Positions 22,288 to 32,900 of a DNA stretch of 64,000 nt are shown piece by piece. Within the stretch, counting starts at the first letter, position 1. Every line of letters begins with the position of its first letter. Below the pieces are notes generated by a model. It was not told the origin of the DNA. It saw only the letters and a list, made by a program, of their open reading frames with translations, and ran no database searches. This DNA comes from Zantedeschia hybrid cultivar (taxonomy: Eukaryota > Streptophyta > Magnoliopsida > Alismatales > Araceae): the NCBI GenBank assembly GCA_030544215.1, contig JARZZO010000008.1, positions 27,567,614 through 27,631,613 on the forward strand. Reading direction: 5' to 3'. The position numbers and the translations under genes are program-made.

Positions 22288-22516
22288 TTTTTTTTTTTTT
22301 TTTGAAACATAGCACAGTGGCTAAGGACCCAACCTAACTACCTGAGGACCTGGGATCAAACCCCAGCCCTCCCCACCCACCTCAAACCCCTTCCAATAAA
22401 CGCCCGAAGCGGACGGAAACCACGAAGAGGGGGAGGACGCAGCGCGAGTCGAACTCGCATCACACGTCCAGTGCAAAGTGCCGGGATGCCCACCACTACG
22501 CCGAAGGCGCACGGGC
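22288..22516 (-). mobile_element. tRNA-derived SINE, minus strand, with long target duplications
   Basis: On the minus strand the element starts at about 22516, has a pol III A-box-like TAGTGGTGGGC, a B-box-like GAGTTCGACTC, a unique body and a 16-nt A tail (T16 at 22288-22303). It is flanked by 14-bp target duplications, GTGCACAAGATAAC (22274-22287) and GTGCACAAGACAAC (22517-22530), which differ at one base. The tRNA-like head, A tail and long duplication together are diagnostic. Confidence 0.88.
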
Positions 22517-22849
22517 GTGCACAAGACAACCTAGTGGACAGATTTCTAAGTTATGAGATTATGGGATATGCTTGAGAGGGTGCGCTCCATCAATTGCCTT
22601 GTCCGCATACGTCGTCTGACAGACCTAGTTGTGAAAATGGAGCGTAGGTATGACAAATCTTTTGTCATTTTATTCCGCGGGCAGACGTGAATTTGTACTT
22701 CAAGAAAATTTCACATCTAAGACAAGGTATCCATTTAGTAGAACATGAAACTGTTAATGTGACCAATTTGTGTTGTAGGAATAATAGCAAAAGCAAAATT
22801 TGAAGATTTTATAGAGGTGGCAACGACAATATCAAGTAAATTCGTATTT

Positions 22850-22990
22850 TGAACCAGCTGTTTAGGACAGTTGGTTCACCACTTTCCTTCCCAATGTAAG
22901 ATCTCAGGTTCGAACTTGGTTGGAGCTTAAAAACTCTTCAATCATGCAGCTTTGGTGCTGTTGAAATCTTTATCTTCTAGTATGTAGGAT
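22850..22990 (+). repeat. Possible SINE fragment
   Basis: Contains a B-box-like GGTTCGAACTTG preceded by a tRNA-like stretch (AGGACAGTTGGTTC). No A tail or duplication was found, so this may be an old copy. Confidence 0.35.
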
Positions 22991-23014
22991 TACTTCCCAA
23001 AAATCAAACGGACC

Positions 23015-23150
23015 TAAAATTGTGACTTAATTATGCGGGCCCATTGATCCGACCGGAATTATCTCCAATTCTGGAGGAATATCTCGGGTTCCAGATTAAA
23101 ACTTCGGTCGCTTGTAAATAGTTGTACATACTTGACCACTGAACCACACT
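23015..23150 (-). repeat. Old SINE copy, minus strand
   Basis: Read on the minus strand it shares with the copy at 26160-26312 a tRNA-like head (TGGTTCAGTGGTCAAGTATG), a TATTTACAAG block and a TAATTAAGT block. The B box is degraded. Confidence 0.5.
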
Positions 23151-23530
23151 GAAAAAAATAGAAGAACGAGTAAATCCGCATTTTCGTTTGGTAAGCTTTT
23201 CACACAGCTAACCGGTTTGTGGGGCTTTGCAATTTATTGAATTCAGAGTTCTAGACCCCTTCTTGATAAACCCACCCTCCCCTCATGCCAAGGAGACAGA
23301 AGAGATGACGTTTAATGGATTCTTGAAAAAGGTTTTGAAATCGTTACCAATGTAAATAAGCAAAAATGACCATCTGATCTAGTAACGTGTACAGATCTAG
23401 TGACGTGTACAGATCTAGCTCCCTCGCTAACGGAAGGTCCGTCTAATATTTCATACCAAATTAGTTTGAATTGTTTCATCTTCCAATTGCGTAATTTTCT
23501 TAACCATGGATCCCTTTTGTGCGCCATTAA

Positions 23531-23834
23531 GGGGTCGTGCAGTGTGTGGCAAAATACTGTAAAACGTCATAAAGGATTGTAAAATAGTGTTTTCCTTATA
23601 TTTAGATTGTTGTAAATTAAGTTACATTATTTTTCATATAATTAGAGTGCCATAAATTACTGTATTCCAAAATCGATTGATCCCTATAATCATATTGTTA
23701 ACCGATTTTGGTTTTCAGTCGTAAATCACCGTAAACCAAAATTGATGAAAATTAAAAAAAACATTTTCATTAATTCTAAAATAAATGATTTCAAAACTAA
23801 AACTTTTACAGCATATGACACACCAAACGACCCC
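23531..23834. mobile_element. PIF/Harbinger-like MITE (304 bp)
   Basis: Terminal inverted repeats GGGGTCGTGCAGTGTGTG and the complement of CACACCAAACGACCCC, with further similarity inward (TACTGTAAAAC against GCTGTAAAAGT). Flanked by TAA on both sides (23528-23530, 23835-23837), the 3-bp target typical of PIF/Harbinger. The interior is AT-rich and non-coding. Confidence 0.75.
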
Positions 23835-23837
23835 TAA

Positions 23838-24377
23838 AAGTAAAGCAAGTACACCATCTTTGCATAAAAAGAAACAAATGGTAGTCAAGAGAACAAGCAA
23901 CTGCATGCCTACAAGTTGTACAAAAACAAAAAGGGATTTTTATTTTTGAGTCTTTATAATCTTTTAATATTCTTTATAAATTCATGCAGTCTTTATATTT
24001 CTTGTTAGTTCTTACAATTTTGCTTAAAACGTTTCTAAAAAATCTCTTAATCCTTCCAAAAAAGTCCTTTCAGAGAGATTTTTTTAAGAATGATTAAAAG
24101 ATTGTGAGGAGTTCTAAGAAAACATATAGAGTACAAAGACCTTTAAAGAATATTAAAAGATTACAGGAACTGAAAAATAAAAATTCCAAAAGAAATTAGT
24201 CGATCGATTGAGTTTCCCTTGGCACAACCAGTTGCTAGTCCCTAGACAGTGTATCAGCATCATCCAAACTCCAAAGGATTCAGTGAAAAGCAAAGTTTAC
24301 TGGACCTTATTGCAAGAAATGAAATCAAGTTAACAAAATTATAAGACATATTTAACTTTCATAACATGCCTAATACA
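23838..24377. other. Intergenic, no gene seen
   Basis: AT-rich sequence. The stretch 23940-24190 has weak inverted similarity between its halves (TTTTTATTTTTGAGTC against CTGAAAAATAAAAATTCC) and may be an old MITE. Confidence 0.4.
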
Positions 24378-24695
24378 CTAGAGCCCGTCTAATTGTGTAG
24401 CCCGTCTAATTTAGGGGGAGCCGGTTGGAGGGTATTTTTTATTTTTTTTATTTTCTTGTATTTTTAAATTTCTTTTAGAGTGTTCGATCAAAAATCCGAA
24501 GATACATCCGGATTGCTCGAGTCTGCTCCGATCCGAATGTATAGTTTTTTTTTTTTTTAAATAGACACAACCTTCAATTTAGACGGACTGCACAACAACC
24601 ATCTGATCGAACCCGATCGGACGGCTGCTGTGCATAGCATTGCAATCTACGTAAGATTGCAATGCCATGCATTGCAGCAAGTAGTACTCAATACA
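24378..24695. mobile_element. MITE related to the foldback element at 57036-57560
   Basis: Its right part (ATTTAGACGGACTGCACAAC, CGGACGGCTGCTGTGCATAG, GCCATGCATTGCAGCAAGTA) matches the arm of the larger foldback element. The left half has the complementary GCCCGTCTAATT and a T/A-rich core. Exact ends were not fixed. Confidence 0.5.
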
Positions 24696-26159
24696 CTAGG
24701 ACTATGCTTACCACTCGTTGCCACTTAGATGGGTTGTAGACCTAATAAGCAAAAATATGACTTCTAGGTTTTGAATACAAGTCACAGTTGCTAGGTGTAA
24801 TGGTGATACTACATTCCCTGTAAAGTGTTAGTTAGGTCGTTGTAAAACTAGAAAAATGGAACAGGACGACACTGCCAAATTATGGGTTTTCCCATCTTGA
24901 AGGGGGACAACCGGACAAGGGGGCAGCTATCCGCGTCTCAGGTTCCCCGTGCCTGATCCGACTCATCTCGTGGTTATCACATTCTGCTTCAACGCAAATC
25001 CAGAGTCCACGATGATATTGTGGTGCTTCCTCTATTTCTCATTTGGAGTAGCACCATTAGCTTTCATTTGACGTTGAAGGACCATGGGCAGCTTTGCTAC
25101 TTTCTTAGCCATGAGATTAGTTAATCATTATATGGTTCTTTGCATCTGATCAGAAATACATTGAAGAGCTCGGTTAGAGTTACTTGTTGACACTTCAAAA
25201 TCCCAGCTGGTCATCTAAGACTTTATGCCGATAAAAATGAGTGTTTAATTGATCTGACCTGACGAGATAATCTTTTTTTGAACAGGATAGCCCCTGTGGA
25301 ACAGGGGAGGGAAATCTTACAGGGGTCAAGGGTTTGAGACTTGGCGGAATGAACAGGAGTGGGAAAATCCTACAAGGGTCAAGGATTCGAGACTCCGCGG
25401 AATGAGCACGCAAGATTTTAAATAAGTCGCGAAAAAATGACTTGGTATATACTTTCTCTTTTTTTAGCAAATTTGGACCTGATTCATGAATCAGACTAAA
25501 TTAATGTTGACATTCGTGGTTCACTTTGGTGGTATACAAACTTAATACGATGATTCAGGGTAATAATTTCAGTTTTGAAAAACCTTTAAGACCATTTTAG
25601 AAAACGCTTCACGCGCCTCTCGGCTCCTTTTGTTTCTTCTTCTTCTTCATTGACCTCCGGTATATGCGGTTCCTTCCCACTTCTGTTTTTGTGGAGTTTT
25701 TAAAGTTATCTTAAACTAAAATTCAAAGGTTTCATCTTTTTGTTTGGACATTTTATTGCCATTCAAACAAAATACTATTGGTCTAAAACCAAAACATTTC
25801 ACTGATTCTGTTTTTAAAATCGGAGAGTTCTTTTTATAGTAATCTAATCAACAATTTGTCTGCTTTTTCAATTGATACCATTCCCAAAAACATTGAAAGT
25901 ATATGATAAATATAAAGGTGTAGGTTACACCATAATTTTAACATACAATTTTCTGTATTAAATAAAATAGTTCGTCTAAAGTTCAAATGAAATCTAGAAT
26001 CCAATGGAATTTTTGTTTGAGCAATGAACTCAAAAGTGGACACCGTTCGGATAATTTGGGAGGGTCTGCAGTTCAAATTTGGTTAACAGTCTAAAAAATC
26101 TCCAAGTTGTTTAGTGTGTATCTGTCATAAGATTTATATTACTTCTTTAGAAATTGGTT
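24696..26159. other. Intergenic, with a 56-bp tandem tRNA-like repeat
   Basis: No gene recognised. At 25298-25409 two head-to-tail copies of a unit read AATCTTACAGGGGTCAAGGG and AATCCTACAAGGGTCAAGGA, each followed by a B-box-like TTTGAGACTT/TTCGAGACTC. This may be SINE-derived. Confidence 0.45.
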
Positions 26160-26312
26160 TAATTTGAAATTCTTACTTAATTAGGCGGATTATTTGAATT
26201 CGTGCAGAATTCTCTCCTACTCACGAGGAAAATTCACGCAATGTCTGAAATCGAACTTTGATCCCTTGTAAATATATGCATACCTGACCATTGAGCCATC
26301 CTATCTAGAAAG
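26160..26312 (-). repeat. SINE copy, minus strand
   Basis: Minus-strand tRNA-like head (TGGCTCAATGGTCAGGTATG), B-box-like AGTTCGATTTC and a conserved TAATTAAGT block; same family as 23015-23150. Confidence 0.55.
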
Positions 26313-26339
26313 AAAAAATCTCATTAACATTATCATTTT

Positions 26340-26939
26340 AGGCACACCAGTCAATACAAAGATTCAAGGTGGACAAAAGTTTTATGAAGCCCTTCAAGGA
26401 TCTATATGCAAATATCCGGGAGATGCTTCTTGGGTCCTTCTTCCGTCTCTTCCTTGCAGTTGATGTGGATTTGTCGGGAGCCCATGTCTCCCGTATTATC
26501 TCCAGTTCCTCCCCGTTTTGGGCTCTACAAGGTGGATTTACTTTTTTTCTCACTTTGCTGTTCTCCCGGAAACCAATTTGTTCAGTTTTCTTCGGTGCAT
26601 TTCCTGGTAGTGGTAGGTATCTCTATTTTTTTTTTTTTGGTTCACTATCTCATCACCGATCTGTTCCTCTTCATCTGTGTCTGTGCTGGTGATTGCTTTG
26701 ATTTAGCATTACCCGGGTCTTGTTATCCCAATTAAACAGTGACGCAGCGGTTTCCGTTAAAACTGCTTAGTTGATGATGCAACGAGGTCGCCGCGTTTTA
26801 TTTCCATCGTTGGTTGCTGATTCAGCTTATTTTAGTGCAGAGAAGCACTGCAGTTGGAGCCTTTTGGCTGGAGTGGTAAAGCGGGGCCTATTCTCTGGTT
26901 GGAACGATTCAGCAGGCACAGTGGAATGCTGCACCTTCC
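26340..26939 (+). promoter_or_regulatory. Probable promoter and 5' UTR of the DUF220 gene
   Basis: No TE signature was recognised here and the base composition is less AT-rich than upstream. An ATG at 26774 opens a frame that overlaps the proposed main start and would end in exon 2 after splicing, so it could act as an upstream ORF if the transcript starts before it. The transcription start is not known. Confidence 0.35.
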
Positions 26940-29900
26940 ATGTCGGTAGGCTCTTTTTCGCCCCCTTTTCTGGGTGCTTGAACTAGTGTCCTATGAACTG
27001 TTTGCTTTACGTGGTTTGGTTTATCAAATTAGTCATCATGATTTAGGAAAATGTAGATTTACATGATGGGGTATGTAGTATCGTGATTATATAGGATTTA
27101 GGGCTTGTGTGGGAATGAGAAGTTGGAAAATTGGCATTGGGAGAATCAGTCTGAAAAAAGTTAGATTGTAGGAGAGTCAAGAGTGGGAGTGAGAGAGGGC
27201 CTCTCACGTGCTCCATCGTCTGCGTGGGGACAAAACACTCTAAAAAGTTAACACATCCAATGGTAACAGTTAAATCTCACTTGGTTGCAAAGGTTGATTT
27301 CTAGATTATTAGATGTTTATCCACATTTTGTCCTTGGATTATCCCACAGATTTTGAAGCTGCATTCCCTAACACAACCTTATTCTACTGTCTCACATAAT
27401 GATCATCTGTATTGTTGACTCACACAATCCAAGACATCTGTCATTTTAAGATTTCTTTTTTTTGCACCCTCTCAAGAATTTTATGGAACAACAAATGAAA
27501 AGGTCAATGGTAGGCCGAGATTACCTAAACACTACGCTGAAAAGCAGTGTCGTACTTTTATGATTCTTTGATCCATGTCTTCGTTAGGTATTCGTGAGAC
27601 ATAATTTTCTTTCATTACAATGCTTGTCCAAATGTACGTGCCATATAGAAGTATCTATGTCAGGGTTTTGATAGTTTTTCCATTTTCAGGCACTAATGGA
27701 TCATAAAAATGTGGAGGGAATCCTTGGAACATGTGATGGCAACAGAAATGGGCATCCCATGCTTAGTCCAGCATTCAATTTTGTGGTACAGCTCCCCCAA
27801 AGGCTTCAGAGCTGTTTGAAGGTCACACCTTATGGCATTTCAGTTTCTGGTTAATTAGCTTCCTTCAGGAATATAAATGCTTATATATTTCCTTTACAGT
27901 CACAGTTCAAGCAGATAATGAAAAATGATGAGGGCGCCAACAGCACTTCAGCATTAAGGATAGAAAGAGAACCAGGTTCTGATTGGCCGCTCAACCTAGA
28001 AAAGCAACTGCAAGCTTGGAAAGAAAATCCTGATTGGAATAATCAACCACCTGAAATAAAGGTAATAAATAGCATTTTCATTTTTGTGTGTGGCTGAAGG
28101 GGTTTGTTGTCGTTGTAAGGGAATACAGTTTAGGATATTGCAAGGTTACTTGGAGAATCACATACGATTACTGTGGTGCTTCACATATTAAGGAGGAGGG
28201 AAAAATCATGAGCATTTAGAATCTGAACCTGTGAGAATCTCCGGTCATTGTTATGAATCTGCATGTCTTTAGTCTAGAATCCTATGCATGGGGAAACTTG
28301 GGTTAGGTTGTTGCTGCCTGAACTTAGATTGTATAACTGAGAAGATAGATGTTGGCAAGGTTGCTCTTTGGCTAGGTATCACGGTCCCAGAGGCTGCCTT
28401 TGAAGGCAAATGGCAGCCACTGGGAAACATGTAGTACCAATGAATCCAGTCATCACATTTGGCTCCAAACTGTGGATATTAGATCCTTAAAGCTGCACTT
28501 TAATTAATAAGCTTCCAGGCTACAGTGATGTTTTCTTAAGCATTACATGGTCCATTTCTTTTTCTCTTTTTTTAGCAAGTAGCCGACCTATGTTGAGATA
28601 ATCCAGGAAAATGCTATCTAAGTTGCTGTTTTTTTTTTTTTTTTTTCAGGTTACTGTTCCAAAAGGTTCTCTTTGCAACCTGAATGTCAAGTTTAAAGTT
28701 GGTTTGCCGCCAGATGCCATCTATAACATCGTTATTGATCCTGACAATAGAAGAGTATTCAAGAATATTAAGGTACACAATTTTGACCACCTGATATCTA
28801 TTTTATTCAGTGCTCATTTTTTAGTTAAAGCCATTTATTTTATTGGTTTTAATTTTCTACTTCAAGAAAAGTGTATAGGGTTACTTAATTCTTTCAGGCA
28901 TATATCACTTGAACACTGACTTATGTGCCCATGGCAAATAAGAACTCTGTGGTCCCAGATAGTCTGATTGTTTCCTACCTCCTTTTTGCACTTTAATATT
29001 GGTTAAAAAATGAATCTCTCAAAAGATTAGAATCCAAATTTTTCTATCTTATGCAGTCTCCTACTCATGGTTCTCAAAACCTTGCAGTCACCTCCTGCAT
29101 CAGGAGATTGGACTTTTACGCCAAATAATCATTAGATTCTTTGTGTCTCTTGTTTGTGATTTAAGCTTCAAGTCTTCGGTGACTAAAGCAATTTGAAATA
29201 TTATGCAGTTGTCATTGTTAGAGATGGTTTAAATATATAGCACATAACTACAAATAATATATTAGTCCTACTCAGATCAGGATTAATGGAATCCTATCCT
29301 TGTACTATTTAGATTAGCATACCAGAGTCCTAAGATTAGGATTTTAGATGCAAGTTATACTTATTTTTAGATTAGTATATTGTTTCTTATTGTATATCAG
29401 GCTATTGCCCTTGTGTTACTATGTCTCTTACAATTGTATCAGAGCTTGAGCCCATTTTTTATTGTCTCTGATGGATCTCTTGATTAGATTTTATCTCTTC
29501 TGGGGTTGTAGCAAAGAACATGCTCCCTAGTCACTTTCCCCTGCAGCCTCATTGCTTTTGGATCCCTTCGTTGCATCGTCAAATTTTCAGTCATCATCCT
29601 GTTCAACGCCATTGTGTTTGGAACCTCTTGCATTGTCATCTTTAGCATTGTTGTCTTGGCCATTGGTCCTCTGCATTCCCAACATCTTTTTGGCTTCACC
29701 AACGTGATATCCACTAAGGATGTTGCTGCCTTCGATTTCTGGTAAGACTGTTGGTGATGGTAGCCTGGTGCCACTGTCAACATCCCCTTTTGCCATCACT
29801 TAGCCATTCTCACAGTCATCATTGCCATTGATAATGTTTTTCTCAGTCACCACTGGTTATTATTGTTGTTGCTACCCTTTTCACCTTCTGCTGGTTTTGG

Positions 29901-32900
29901 CATTGGGACTTGCTGCCAGCTATCATCATCGCTGCTAGGGCTGTCAATTGTATGGGTCATTGTTGTCGAGGCGTCCAAGGCGATCAAGGCGGTGGCCTAC
30001 TGCCTTACTGCTTAGGTGACAAGGCGAGGCTCCTAGGCAAAGCCTAATTTATATAACCTAGTATGTTTCAGGAGAATTGCTATCTACATTTTTCACCATA
30101 AAAAAAATCTATTTTTATTTGTATGCAAAGGTGGCATCACAATATTTAACATATATTTATAGTGTAAAAATAAAAAAATAGAATAAATGACCAATATTAA
30201 CAAATGAATAAGGAAAAATCAACGAGAACTTTGAAGTATGTCAATCGAGATGAAAAAAAACAACTCAACTTGAAATTTACTAGATAGATAATCATGCCAT
30301 GTAAAGAAAGAAAGACAAATATAAGATATATTTAAACAAACAATAAGCAAACCAATGTACTAATGTCATAGTTCTCCACTTATCAATTGTCAAACGTAGT
30401 TACATGTCTAAATTTGAGAGGAGGAAAGGATAGGAAAGGAAACCCCCTGACAGAAGAATCCCATGCAAAGTGGGAAGTTTGATCATCTATGTCTCTTTTT
30501 TCATGTAAATATGATCAATTGTACAAAAACACCCTTCCACTTCTTTCTAATGACTAAAATAAACATAAAAGAAGGCTGGTTGTTTCTGCAACAAAGCAGG
30601 CTGGGTGCCCCTGGGTGGCCTAGGCAAGCACCTTAGTGGGCTGCTCGCCTAGGCGCCATGTTGCCTTGGGCATGAGGGAGCGCCTGTCGCCTATGTGACG
30701 CCTTGAAAACAATGGTAGATTGGTACGGGAATGAGTCATAGTAGTCAATTTTGTCCCGTCCTGGCTGGGTACCAGAGCCTATTTGATTATACTTCAGCTT
30801 TTTCCTGCCATGCTTTATACCCTTTTAGGGTTTTCCAACATGTTGATTTCATTTGAGCAGTCTACATCTGAAGCTTACTTTGAGCATCGCGTGGGGCTGC
30901 CTTTCACTAGACAGCATCTTTACCTGGTTTACATTTGCTTCTATGGATTGCTGTCATTGCTTTCGGAACTCTTGGATGCCTTCAGCTGTTATTATTTACT
31001 TCAATGCCTTTAGCAGTTTTCACTCCTGCTCTGGCTTTAGATTTATTAATTTCTCAGCTGGTTGAGCTTCCTACTCTGCTCTAGCAGATTTTGCAGATGC
31101 TTTAGTCAGCTGGTTTCTCTCGTTTTGCTGAGATTGTTTCCTTGTGATGTTTTCTTCATTATATAGCATCATTTTTCCAGCTCACATATCTGTCCATTAT
31201 GGCTATTGGAGCAATTCGAACTTCAATTGGCAGACTGAGAATGTCAAGATTCAATATTGACCGAGTCTTCCTTTATTTGCTCTACCTCCATGGTACATTA
31301 CTCTTACTCCTATCGAGCAAGTTGATGACCTTCCCATCCGGGCTAAGATGACTTTATGCTTCAAGATGGTGTTGAGAATGAATCAAGCTGCTCGCAACCT
31401 ACTTGAGCACTGCTTGAGTTAAGCTCCGCTCAGCTCGATCTGTTTAACTAAATGAGTTGAGCTTGAGCTATGAATGAGGCTTATTGGTTAAATGAGCCAA
31501 GCTTGAGCTTAAAGAGCATGTCTCATTAGGCTTGTGAGCCAACTTAAAAGCTATTTTAATTATTAATTTTGACATAATATATTATTAAATTTTGTAAATA
31601 ATCTTACTTTATTTTAATTAACGTTGAAAATGGGCTCATTAAGCCACTCTGATCACGAAATGGGTTGGAAGCCATATGCCCACACGGAGTAAAAGGGCTG
31701 AGGACCATATTTATAGATCTTCTCCACTCATTCTTCGGATACCTGATGCATGACTAAATCCACGCAAGCAACAAGCGTGAAAGAGCACCATCTCCCTTTC
31801 TTCTCCACATGCCATCTCCTCTCCCGGATGACCACTAGCACCATCATTGTCTTTTTCATCCTATTCTTCTACCATCGCCATGCTATCTCCACTTCCTCTC
31901 CCATGTAATGGCTGGGCCGCAAAATATCCACCGCATCCCTTTTACAACTCTTAATGGCATTCACTGGTCATTTACCACCGGTGCTACCATCCACAATAGC
32001 TGCTATCCAACTTGTATGCACACTTAGAACTCTGTCACCCTCATCTCTTCCCAACGTAGTTGGCCTCTACTGGTGATCACACACATGCTACACCATGACA
32101 TAATGCCCCCTTTGTCCTCTTTTCTTCTCTTTGGTTTGGCATCTGTTACCTTGGCCGAAGGAGGAGTCCAATGGCTTGCCTGACTGCATGGTCTAATGGT
32201 GCTGTTATCCAGGTTGCTGGTGGCTGCTCCATTTCTAGATCTGCTTGTCCCCTTTTCTGCTAAGCTATGTGGCGTGAGAAGTCTACTGCCCTCTGTCCCT
32301 TACCAGTGTTGTCGGCTGCCACAGTGACCACATGTTCAACACCCAATGCTCAACTCCCCCTCATCCCCTTTTTTTCCTTTGACTTGGCACCTGTTATGGT
32401 TCTTAATCTAATGGTTGGAGTTGGTGCCTCAGGTTTAGTTCCCATTAGTCTCTTCAAGGTTTGCGAGGAAATGAAGTTATAGATGAGACTTCATCGCTTG
32501 CTCCTCTTGCTTTTGTATAGACATTAATTATTATTATTATTGTTGTTGTTAATTTTTTTTTTTTTTTTTCAAATGAGCATTGGGGGGGCGGGGGGGGGGG
32601 GGGTAGAGACTGAGCCTAAGAATTGAGCTTGAATCAAGCCTGGGCTCGGGTTTAAGCTCGAATTTCTCTGCTTGAACTGAACTCGAGCTTCACGAAGCTC
32701 GGCTGAAGTCAGCTTAATGCCACCTCTAGTTCGAGGCATTAGTTGGCATTGGCAAACTCTCAGTTTCTGATCTATCATGAGCTCCTTTTTGTGTGTGTGT
32801 TGGGGGGGGGGGGGGGGAGTGTTATAGAGAGTATATGTATTGTAGATATAATATCTTAGTCCTATGTAGATTAGGACTAGTGGAGTCCTATGCTAGTACT

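Noticed and set aside
26369..26735. Two overlapping Phe/Ser-rich frames of 107-109 codons upstream of the DUF220 gene
   Set aside because: They contain a T-run, have no recognised domain and probably lie in promoter or 5' UTR.
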